In this document: piece by piece, positions 8,513 through 14,996 of the stretch
How positions within the stretch are numbered: position 1 is the stretch's first letter
Layout of the letters: the number at the start of each line of letters is the position of its first letter
From: Micavibrio sp. UBA1664
GTDB taxonomy: Bacteria > Pseudomonadota > Alphaproteobacteria > Micavibrionales > UBA1664
Assembly (NCBI GenBank): GCA_002320485.1
Contig: DCKW01000029.1
Coordinates: 21,339-39,347 of the forward strand
Reading direction: 5' to 3'
DNA: 18,009 nt
Position numbers and translations under genes: made by a program
The notes under the pieces: model-generated
Seen by the model: only the letters and a program-made list of their open reading frames with translations
Databases searched by the model: none
What the model was told of the DNA's origin: nothing

Positions 8513-9212
8513 TTGCCTCACCGCAATTCTTCTTTTTACCCTCGGCGTATGGTGTTTTCCGGCGGCGGCGCAAATTGTTACTATTCCTGATGATACTAAT
8601 GCGGAGGAGGTCGAAAGTGATGTAGAGCGCATCACACCCGATTCTCAGCTTGATATATTGCAAGTTGAGGAGCCTGTTGATACTCAATCGCAAGCCGAGA
8701 TTGAAAATAACTTTGACACCCTTCTCAATCGTCAGCTTTCAGACGAAGAGACAGCGGCGCCCACTGTTCCGACAGCCGAAACGGATGCGACTGTAGATAG
8801 TACAGTGACCGATCCCGACGCCAGTTTTACAACCATGGATGAAGCGCAGGATACCGCGATTGAAGATGGCATAATCGATCCCGATTTTTTATTGGAAGAC
8901 GGCAAATCCTATGATGATTATAAAAAAGTTACACTCAGATTTCTAAACAAAATCACGGGCGAGAGTGAAACTTTTGATTTGGAAACCGGTAAGACGGTTG
9001 CCTATGGTTCCTTACGAATACGTCCGATGTCCTGTAAAAAATCACCTCCGATTGAAGAGCCTGAAAGCACGTCGTTCCTGCAGATTTGGGAAAAAGTTCA
9101 TAATGCCGAAGACCAGTGGGTTTTCAGCGGCTGGATGTTTGCGTCTTCACCATCGCTGTCGGCGATGGAGCACCCGGTTTATGATGTCTGGGTTACAGAT
9201 TGTAAAGATTAA
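8499..9212 (+). CDS. Exported DUF2155 protein with long acidic linker
   Basis: The 237-residue product begins with a clear signal peptide (MKKNNCLTAILLFTLGVWCF, cleavage likely after PAAA or PAAAQ). It ends in a DUF2155 domain (about 143-235): LRFLNKITGESETFDLETGK, a Cys in RPMSCKK, and the signature FSGWMFASSPSLSAMEHPVYDVWVTDC. The two cysteines of this domain could form a disulphide. DUF2155 is common in Alphaproteobacteria and has no established function. Residues about 30-140 are acidic, low in complexity and probably disordered, making this protein longer than a bare DUF2155. The ATG at 8499 overlaps mlaD and keeps the signal peptide intact. A longer form from the TTG at 8460 would place 13 residues, several of them basic, before it. 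The stop lies 8 bp from the convergent aat stop. Confidence 0.88.
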   Translation: MKKNNCLTAILLFTLGVWCFPAAAQIVTIPDDTNAEEVESDVERITPDSQLDILQVEEPVDTQSQAEIENNFDTLLNRQLSDEETAAPTVPTAETDATVDSTVTDPDASFTTMDEAQDTAIEDGIIDPDFLLEDGKSYDDYKKVTLRFLNKITGESETFDLETGKTVAYGSLRIRPMSCKKSPPIEEPESTSFLQIWEKVHNAEDQWVFSGWMFASSPSLSAMEHPVYDVWVTDCKD

Positions 9213-9220
9213 GTCGAAAA

Positions 9221-9814
9221 CTATACAAAGCTGACATGGCGTATTAATGCGCTGTCTAAAAGGTCAAGATAGTCCGCCTGCGGAATTTCAATACAGCCGA
9301 ACTGTTTCAGATGATCATTGACGAATTGTGTGTCAAGTAAAGTAAATTGTCGTTTTTTCAAGTGTTCGACAAGGATGACGAGCGCAATCTTACTTGCATT
9401 TTCCGCACGGGAAAACATGCTTTCACCGTTGAAACATCCGCCTTGGGCAAGGCCGTATAATCCGCCGATAAGGTTGTCGCCATCCCATACTTCTACTGAA
9501 TGGGCGTATCCTTTCTCGTGGAGTTCTATAAAGGCCGATTCTATGGAATGGTTAATCCACGTATTATTTTCATGATCGCGGGGGCTATCGGCACAAGCAC
9601 GAATGACGCCCTTAAAATCCTTGTTAATAGTAATGCCATAATCACATTCCCGCATAAATTTTTTAAGCGAGCGCGGAATATTGAAATTATCCAGAGGAAT
9701 GATACCTCTCAGGCACGGTTCAACCCAGAAAGTTTCAGGGTCATTGCGGGCGTCCGCCATAGGGAATATGCCTATGCGATAGGCTTCCAGAATGTCATGA
9801 ATACCAGTGATCAT
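9221..9814 (-). CDS. aat: Leucyl/phenylalanyl-tRNA--protein transferase
   Basis: Aat adds Leu or Phe from aminoacyl-tRNA to the N-terminus of proteins that begin with Arg or Lys, creating N-degrons that ClpS delivers to ClpAP. The 197-residue product has the family blocks in order: YRIGIFPMA (about 12-20), FWVEPCLRGIIPLDNF (29-44), NTWINHSIESAF, HSVEVWDGDNLIGGLYG, and GGCFNGESMFSRAENASKIAL. It is shorter than E. coli Aat (234), lacking part of the N-terminal extension, which is usual for compact alphaproteobacterial forms. Its ATG lies in the ATGA overlap with the lolA stop (9811-9814), which suggests translational coupling. It converges on the DUF2155 gene with only 8 bp between stops. Confidence 0.95.
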   Translation of the reverse strand: MITGIHDILEAYRIGIFPMADARNDPETFWVEPCLRGIIPLDNFNIPRSLKKFMRECDYGITINKDFKGVIRACADSPRDHENNTWINHSIESAFIELHEKGYAHSVEVWDGDNLIGGLYGLAQGGCFNGESMFSRAENASKIALVILVEHLKKRQFTLLDTQFVNDHLKQFGCIEIPQADYLDLLDSALIRHVSFV

Positions 9815-10416
9815 TCATTCAGGTTAAGATTACGCATTGTAAATAAAGTCGGGTCAAGACGATCCACACGCTGTAGATTAGACAGGGCAATATTTGTGGT
9901 TAGTCCTTGTGCGTCAATAATATCCCAACTGTGTAATGTGAACGGGTTTTCGGAAAATTTTAAAATCAGGTCCCCCATTCCCGGTTGGTTTTTCTGTGAT
10001 AAGGAGATTTCAACCAGACCGTTTCGTTTCTTGACCGAATTTACATTCACCTTTTCGTCGAATCGGTTGCCATCACGTAAAATAAAATCAGCCAATGTTG
10101 CACCAATGGGGCCTGAATTCACCTGGCCGCTTGTCCCGTCATAAAAATGAATTTGGACACCATCCGCGACAATATAGTCTTTTACCGGGGCGTCATATTC
10201 AAATCTCAAACGACCGGGGCGATTAATATAAAAATTACCATGCAATACATTCCCTTGATAATCGGTCTGGCGGAATCTTGCCTTAGCAATTTTCAAACCG
10301 GATAGCCAGTTCTGTGCCTGTTGAACATAAGCGGTATCGGACATAGAGCCGTCAGTTTGCGCGATGGCAGGAATAGCGATCATAAAAGCAAGAATGCAAA
10401 TAAAAATATGTTTCAT
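9811..10416 (-). CDS. lolA: LolA-like outer-membrane lipoprotein carrier protein
   Basis: LolA is the periplasmic chaperone that carries lipoproteins from LolCDE at the inner membrane to the outer membrane. The 201-residue product has a signal peptide (MKHIFICILAFMIAIPAIA, cleaved before QTDG). A LolA-type beta-barrel half follows: IAKARFRQTDYQGNVLHGNFYINRPGRLRFEYDAP (split here as ARFRQTDYQGNVLHGNFYI and RPGRLRFEYDAP), VADGVQIHFYD, and the C-terminal block ENPFTLHSWDIIDAQGLTT. Alphaproteobacterial members are often found just downstream of ftsK. Here three other genes lie between them. It overlaps aat by 4 bp and follows the Crp/Fnr gene by 73 bp on the same strand, so co-transcription is possible. 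Confidence 0.9.
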   Translation of the reverse strand: MKHIFICILAFMIAIPAIAQTDGSMSDTAYVQQAQNWLSGLKIAKARFRQTDYQGNVLHGNFYINRPGRLRFEYDAPVKDYIVADGVQIHFYDGTSGQVNSGPIGATLADFILRDGNRFDEKVNVNSVKKRNGLVEISLSQKNQPGMGDLILKFSENPFTLHSWDIIDAQGLTTNIALSNLQRVDRLDPTLFTMRNLNLNE

Positions 10417-10489
10417 GACCTGAATTTACCAATGAATTCAAGCCAAGGAAAGGCGAAATATATACAAATTCATGACGTCGTTTCTTGTT

Positions 10490-11248
10490 TTAATTTCCAG
10501 AACACCCGCACACGTCATCGGAGTCGTAATTCATATCCGATCGTGGCTTTTCAAGGAAAGTCGGGTTAAATCCTGAAAGGTTTAATAAACGTTCCTCGTC
10601 CAGAAGCGTTACGGTCGAACGGTTATAGGTTATATAGGCATTTTCACGTAAATTCGTCATTGCGCGGCTGACATGCACCGGGCTTAAGCCCAAAATATCT
10701 CCAACCTGCTCCTGAGTAAGAGGGAAATCAAAAGTCTGTTTGGGTTTGCCCCCAACCATGTCAAAACGCAAGGCAACCTCCAGCAGGAAATGGGCAACAC
10801 GTTCGACGGCTGTTCTCCGCCCGATTGACATGATGCGTTCGTTCGCAATCGCTTTTTCGCGGCTCATAATCATTATAAATATATCGCGTAATTTTGGGGA
10901 AGCGGTAAACATGTCATCAAGACGATGTTTAGGAAAAGGACAAACTGTAACATCAGTCAGGGCATAAAAATCGTAAAGACGGCGGCGAAATGATAATTCA
11001 GAAGCACCTACGAAGTCAGCATTCAAGCGTATGTCAAAAATACTGCGTAACTTTTTATCTAAATTGGAAGATACGTATGCCCATCCCTCATGAATGATAT
11101 AAAGATTATCAAAAGCATCGCCTTTACTACTAATGTTCTCCCCCGCTTTAAAGCTTTCTTTACTGTCTTCGAAAGCGGCCAGTATATCTTTTTCATATTG
11201 GTTTAAATCGGTATAATATCCAAACTTTTCAATAATACAGCTTCCCAT
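10490..11248 (-). CDS. Crp/Fnr family transcriptional regulator
   Basis: The 252-residue product is a Crp/Fnr-type activator/repressor. It has an N-terminal cyclic-nucleotide-binding beta-roll (about 25-110, FKAGENISSKGD then LYIIHEGWAYV) and a dimerisation helix (about 115-155). A C-terminal winged helix-turn-helix (about 172-225) contains FPLTQEQVGDILGLSPVHVS, with the recognition helix around 189-203 (SPVHVSRAMTNLREN). It lacks the N-terminal cysteine array of Fnr, so it is not an obvious [4Fe-4S] sensor. Cysteines are at 4, 103, 247 and 249, the last two in a DVCGCSGN tail. The signal is unknown. AGAGGA at 11255-11260 (read on minus) is the ribosome site. It is divergent from the BLUF gene, with a Fnr-box-like palindrome between them. 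Confidence 0.9.
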   Translation of the reverse strand: MGSCIIEKFGYYTDLNQYEKDILAAFEDSKESFKAGENISSKGDAFDNLYIIHEGWAYVSSNLDKKLRSIFDIRLNADFVGASELSFRRRLYDFYALTDVTVCPFPKHRLDDMFTASPKLRDIFIMIMSREKAIANERIMSIGRRTAVERVAHFLLEVALRFDMVGGKPKQTFDFPLTQEQVGDILGLSPVHVSRAMTNLRENAYITYNRSTVTLLDEERLLNLSGFNPTFLEKPRSDMNYDSDDVCGCSGN

Positions 11249-11268
11249 TGATCATCCTCTCAATTATC

Positions 11269-11282
11269 TTAACTTAGGTTAA
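11269..11282. promoter_or_regulatory. Fnr-type palindrome, candidate Crp/Fnr operator
   Basis: TTAACTTAGGTTAA is a perfect TTAAC-N4-GTTAA inverted repeat with the 5-4-5 spacing of Crp/Fnr-family half-sites (Fnr consensus TTGAT-N4-ATCAA). It lies 21 bp before the regulator's start codon and 72 bp before the BLUF start. A second, weaker TTAA-N4-TTAA element is at 11284-11295 and overlaps GTTTAAAC at 11290-11297. Position suggests autoregulation and shared control of both divergent genes. The link to this particular regulator is inference. Confidence 0.55.
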
Positions 11283-11340
11283 ATTAACAGTTTAAACTTT
11301 GCTTAGTTCCACTGATATGTGTGAGTGTAGTGAAAATGAA

Positions 11341-11346
11341 AGGAGG
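11341..11346 (+). promoter_or_regulatory. Strong Shine-Dalgarno that fixes the BLUF start
   Basis: AGGAGG ends 7 nt before the ATG at 11354. This is the best ribosome site in the window. It rules against the upstream in-frame GTG and ATG codons at 11321, 11330 and 11336, which would add residues not seen in BLUF proteins. Confidence 0.8.
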
Positions 11347-11353
11347 TCTGCAA

Positions 11354-11770
11354 ATGCACCTGATAACATATATGAGTGATTACAGTGGCAATAATGATAC
11401 CGTTAAGCAAGACCTTGCCGATATTACAAAAGTTGCCAAAGTTCAAAACGCATTACGCCAAATTACGGGCGTTCTGTTTTATATGGAAGGCAAATTCCTG
11501 CAGGTTGTTGAGGGCGAGGAAAAATTCCTTCGTCAGTTGATGTATAATATTGAAAACGATAATCGTCATACCAACCTGACATATTTGATTGATACGCCCA
11601 TTGAAAAACGCGGTTTCTATGACTGGAACATGGATAGTTTTAATTTTGCAAACGGTCAAAAATTCAACGTGGATAATATGCAGGCTTTATCAAAAAGCTT
11701 TTCTGAAAATCTTTTGCCTCGTTCCGATACGCTGGTTATGTTTTACAAAAAGATTTTGGAAAAGACATGA
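11354..11770 (+). CDS. Short BLUF-domain blue-light photoreceptor
   Basis: BLUF domains bind FAD and rearrange a Tyr-Gln hydrogen-bond network on blue-light exposure. The 138-residue product is almost entirely a BLUF domain (about 1-96) with a short C-terminal helical tail, that is, a 'short BLUF' that must signal through a partner. All key residues are visible when aligned with AppA: Tyr6 (LITYMS), Asn32 (VQNALRQITGVLFY), Gln50 (GKFLQVVEG), and Trp91 and Met93 (FYDWNM). DNRH at 69-72 is also typical. No output domain (EAL, cyclase) is fused. It is divergent from a Crp/Fnr regulator and followed 15 bp later by a small GNAT-like gene, both plausible partners. Nothing suggests loss of function. 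Confidence 0.92.
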   Translation: MHLITYMSDYSGNNDTVKQDLADITKVAKVQNALRQITGVLFYMEGKFLQVVEGEEKFLRQLMYNIENDNRHTNLTYLIDTPIEKRGFYDWNMDSFNFANGQKFNVDNMQALSKSFSENLLPRSDTLVMFYKKILEKT

Positions 11771-11785
11771 TAGGTTAGGCCAAAA

Positions 11786-12037
11786 ATGTCTGTTGAATAT
11801 AACGAACATACCAAACGATATGAATTAACCGAAAACGGCTATACCGCTTTCGCCCAATGCAGGGTAGACGATGGCGTATTTTATATCAATTACGTCGAAT
11901 CGCCGCCAGAGTTGCGTGGTAAGGGCACAGCGGGGCGTTTGATGCAGGGCCTTGTCGATATAGCCTCCGAAAAGAATTTGGAAATAAAACCCATTTGTGG
12001 TTATGCCGCCGGTTGGTTGCAACGCCACCAGTCATAA
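11786..12037 (+). CDS. Small GNAT-like N-acetyltransferase (YidJ/YjdJ-type, Acetyltransf_CG)
   Basis: The 83-residue product is a minimal GNAT-like domain of the kind called GCN5-related acetyltransferase-CG. After two or three N-terminal beta strands (YELTENGYTAFAQCRVDDGV) comes FYINYVESPPELRGKGTAGR. The RGKGTAG stretch corresponds to the Q/RxxGxG/A pyrophosphate loop for acetyl-CoA. The C-terminal part ICGYAAGWLQRH is typical of the subfamily. The substrate is unknown, and in vivo activity has been shown for few members. It starts 15 bp after the BLUF stop, so the two are likely co-transcribed. Its stop is 13 bp from the convergent ftsK stop. Confidence 0.88.
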   Translation: MSVEYNEHTKRYELTENGYTAFAQCRVDDGVFYINYVESPPELRGKGTAGRLMQGLVDIASEKNLEIKPICGYAAGWLQRHQS

Positions 12038-12050
12038 TAAACTTACCTAT

Positions 12051-14519
12051 TTATCTTTCCCCGATTAAAACTTCGCGCTTACCTGTGGCCGTTGCAGGGG
12101 ATACAACACCTTGTGATTCCATTTCTTCCATAATTCGCGCTGCGCGGTTATAACCGATTTGTAAATGGCGTTGGATGAAACTGGTCGAAGCTTTCCCTTC
12201 GCGGGCAACCACGGCCACTGCCTGATCATAAAGCTCGTCAACTTTTTCACCGTCGCTATCGCCGCCGAACATATCAAAAACGCCGTTTCCAGCATCACTG
12301 TCGGCATTACCCATGGTATCAAGATAGTCAGGCTCAGATTGTGCTTTCAAATGGTTTACAACGTCACCGACTTCATCATCGGCAACAAATGGGCCATGGA
12401 CACGCTTAATCTGACCGCCGCCTGCCATATAGAGCATATCGCCCATACCCAATAACTGTTCAGCTCCTCCCTCGCCAAGGATAGTGCGGGAATCGATTTT
12501 GGAGGTAACGGCAAAGGATATGCGGGTTGGAAAGTTGGCCTTGATCACACCAGTGATAACATCTACGGACGGACGCTGTGTGGCCATGATAATATGCAGA
12601 CCCGCGGCACGCGCCATTTGCGCCAATCGCTGGATGGCGTTTTCAACGTCTTTTCCTGCCACAAGCATCAGGTCTGCAAATTCATCGACAATAATCACGA
12701 TATAGGGAAGTTCGACAAGATCGATCGGCTGTTCCTCGTAAGTCGGCTTGCCGGTGTCAGGATCAAAACCTGTTTGCACGCGGCGGGACAGAACCTCCCC
12801 TTTTTTTCGGGCCTCGGCAATGCGGGCGTTATATCCGTCTATATTACGAACGCCGACCTTTGACATGGCGCGATATCGCTCCTCCATTTCATGCACCGCC
12901 CATTTAAGGGCAACCACGGCCTTTCCGGGTTCTGTAACCACAGGGGACAGCAGGTGCGGAATGTCATTATAAACGGAAAGCTCCAGCATTTTCGGGTCGA
13001 TCATAATGAACCGGCATTTTTCGGGAGGTAATTTGTATAATAACGATAATAACATTGTATTGACCGCGACCGATTTACCCGAACCCGTTGTTCCGGCGAC
13101 CAGTAAATGCGGCATACGCGCCAGATCGGCAATAATCGGTTGACCGCCGATATCCTTGCCAAGCACAAGCGGTAATTTCGCGGTTGAATTCTGGTAAGTA
13201 TCGCCTTCTAAAATATCGCGCATATAAACGATTTCACGTTTTTTATTGGGAATTTCAATCCCGATAACGTTGCGACCGGGAACGACCGCTGCCCTGACCG
13301 AAACGGCGGACATTGATCTGGCGATGTCTTCTGACAGACCGATCACGCGTGATGATTTGGTCCCTGGTGCAGGCTCTAGTTCGTATAGTGTTACAACTGG
13401 CCCGGGGTGGATTTTTACAATTTCCCCCTGAACGGAAAAGTCTTCCAATACTTGTTGTAACATCTGGGCGTTGCGTTGAAGGGATTGCGGGTCCTGTTGG
13501 CCCTGACTCTGATCAGGTGCTTCCTGTAGCAAATCAAGGGATGGGAATTCCCAGTTTCCATCCTCCCTTGATTTAAAATTAAGGGATGTCTGCTCTTTTT
13601 TCTTTTCGGTTTTAGCGGGTTGAACCACCATCGGCTCGGACATCAGCGGTTCTTTGATTTTTTCGGCAACACTTTCTATCACATCACTCATATCAGGAAG
13701 AATTTTACGTTTTTCCTCCTTCGGCGCTGCAAGACGGGGTTTAGGACGCGATTCATGGGCAAGGGCATCATAATGACTGACCCAGCCGCAGGCCGTACGG
13801 AATTTGTGTATGGACAAGGCTATACCCTTGCGTAATCTTTGCCATCCTTTTTTCCAGCTTTCCCAAGGGTATCCAACGGCACACCCGCATAATATGATAC
13901 CTGTTATAAGGCCTGCAAAAACGATAAATCCGTGTGCAAAGGGGGCCAATGATGTCAGTCCGTTTAATATGCGTGCGCCGATTACACCGCCCAAATACAT
14001 ATTCGTCCCCCAATTATCTGGGGCGGCAAGACGGGCAAAAAAGGTCGCGAGAGCGAAGAGTCCCACAAACCCGCAAATAATGCGCACTGATATGGGTAGG
14101 GCAAAGGGTTTGCGGCGTAATAGCCTATATCCGATCAACCCAATGGTGATCAGGCCGCCCCATATGCCGTAACCGATTGTCTGGAGGGTGATATCGGCAA
14201 ATCCTGCACCGCCTTTCCCCATCCAGTTATGAATATCACCCCCGCCTGCCACGTTAAACGCAGGGTCTGATGGGGCATAGGATAAGATACTTAAAGCCCC
14301 GGCAAAGGAGGACGCCATAAGAGTTACTGCAACGGTATCAATTGTACGCCGCGCCATGAACATACGGGCCTTCTCCGGTAGTAAAGGGTCAGGCAGGAAT
14401 GATAGAAGCCATGGACGGATATTTTTATTTTTTTTCTTTTTGGGCATTTTTGAATGAAAGTCAGGATTATTACGGATTAAGTGTAGCGGTTTCGAAAAAA
14501 TCTGCCAACTATTAACCAT
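12051..14519 (-). CDS. ftsK: DNA translocase FtsK
   Basis: FtsK anchors at the division septum and pumps chromosomal DNA so that the terminus is resolved by XerCD at dif. The 822-residue product has about four membrane segments in its first 220 residues (around 58-80, 112-134, 143-165, 185-215). A short linker of about 140 residues follows, then the motor with Walker A GTTGSGKS at 476-483 and Walker B IIVDE at 609-613, plus MATQRPSVDVITGVIKANFP. The C-terminal gamma winged helix (about 760-822) contains SFIQRHLQIGYNRAARIMEEM, which reads KOPS sites. The start is uncertain: the ATG at 14519 and the ATG at 14447 (MPKKKKNK) both lack a clear ribosome site. It is divergent from the small membrane protein gene. 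Confidence 0.95.
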   Translation of the reverse strand: MVNSWQIFSKPLHLIRNNPDFHSKMPKKKKNKNIRPWLLSFLPDPLLPEKARMFMARRTIDTVAVTLMASSFAGALSILSYAPSDPAFNVAGGGDIHNWMGKGGAGFADITLQTIGYGIWGGLITIGLIGYRLLRRKPFALPISVRIICGFVGLFALATFFARLAAPDNWGTNMYLGGVIGARILNGLTSLAPFAHGFIVFAGLITGIILCGCAVGYPWESWKKGWQRLRKGIALSIHKFRTACGWVSHYDALAHESRPKPRLAAPKEEKRKILPDMSDVIESVAEKIKEPLMSEPMVVQPAKTEKKKEQTSLNFKSREDGNWEFPSLDLLQEAPDQSQGQQDPQSLQRNAQMLQQVLEDFSVQGEIVKIHPGPVVTLYELEPAPGTKSSRVIGLSEDIARSMSAVSVRAAVVPGRNVIGIEIPNKKREIVYMRDILEGDTYQNSTAKLPLVLGKDIGGQPIIADLARMPHLLVAGTTGSGKSVAVNTMLLSLLYKLPPEKCRFIMIDPKMLELSVYNDIPHLLSPVVTEPGKAVVALKWAVHEMEERYRAMSKVGVRNIDGYNARIAEARKKGEVLSRRVQTGFDPDTGKPTYEEQPIDLVELPYIVIIVDEFADLMLVAGKDVENAIQRLAQMARAAGLHIIMATQRPSVDVITGVIKANFPTRISFAVTSKIDSRTILGEGGAEQLLGMGDMLYMAGGGQIKRVHGPFVADDEVGDVVNHLKAQSEPDYLDTMGNADSDAGNGVFDMFGGDSDGEKVDELYDQAVAVVAREGKASTSFIQRHLQIGYNRAARIMEEMESQGVVSPATATGKREVLIGER

Positions 14520-14540
14520 TCTTTAACGGTTATTTTCTTA

Positions 14541-14552
14541 ATATTATAATAT
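14541..14552. promoter_or_regulatory. Symmetrical -10 region between ftsK and the small membrane gene
   Basis: ATATTATAATAT is a perfect 12-bp palindrome holding an exact TATAAT on each strand (14545-14550 plus, 14543-14548 minus). It is flanked by inverted TTCTTA (14535-14540) and TAAGAA (14556-14561). It sits about 25 bp from the ftsK start and 70 bp from the opposite gene. No convincing -35 is present for either direction, so promoter activity is a proposal. Confidence 0.45.
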
Positions 14553-14622
14553 TGCTAAGAAACCATCTGTTTGCCTGATTCGGGTAAAAGCTGTCACATA
14601 AAGACGCAAGAGTGGAGAAAGA

Positions 14623-14958
14623 ATGGAAATGCTGCAAGGGGCATTAACAAAACAAACAGGTGTGGATATCAGTTATGGTATCTATACGATCGAGCGTTTG
14701 CCCAAGGGCAGCCGTCGAACGCCTAAATGGGATCTTCATTCCGTGGCTCAGGATCGCGCGACAGCGGAAAACCATGCCAAAACATTATCGGCACAGCCCT
14801 ATTACGATCATATCGAGGTTCAGGAATTTAGAACCTGTCCGACCACTAAAAAACGCTCTGTTTCCAAAGTTCGAACCTATTCCCGTAAATCGTCCGGCAT
14901 ATGGATCGGGGCTATTATTGCTGTCGGGTTATTGGTTGCCGTTCTAATGGTAATATAA
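14623..14958 (+). CDS. Unrecognised small protein with C-terminal membrane anchor
   Basis: I do not recognise the family of this 111-residue protein. Residues about 17-75 look like a small alpha/beta domain (ISYGIYTIERLPKGS, then WDLHSVAQDRATAENHAKTL, then YDHIEVQEFRTC). A basic stretch follows (TKKRSVSKVRTYSRKSSG, about 75-91). The protein ends in a single hydrophobic segment of about 19 residues (IWIGAIIAVGLLVAVLMVI) that reaches the C-terminus. The basic residues before it predict a cytoplasmic domain held by a tail anchor. GGAG at 14614-14617 is 5 nt from the ATG, so it is likely translated. It is divergent from ftsK and convergent with adk, and so probably monocistronic. Function unknown. 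Confidence 0.75.
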   Translation: MEMLQGALTKQTGVDISYGIYTIERLPKGSRRTPKWDLHSVAQDRATAENHAKTLSAQPYYDHIEVQEFRTCPTTKKRSVSKVRTYSRKSSGIWIGAIIAVGLLVAVLMVI

Positions 14959-14996
14959 AAACCATATGCAGTTTTAAAGTTGACACCTTACACTTT

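Noticed and set aside
9500..10144. 214-codon plus-strand frame across aat and lolA
   Set aside because: It is antisense to two clearly recognised genes and has no domain features.
10490..11248. Naming the Crp/Fnr regulator fnr, fixK or crp
   Set aside because: The Fnr cysteine array is missing and the nucleotide-binding residues cannot be assigned safely by eye.
13804..14172. 122-codon plus-strand frame inside ftsK
   Set aside because: It lies opposite the well-conserved membrane domain of ftsK and shows no family features or ribosome site.
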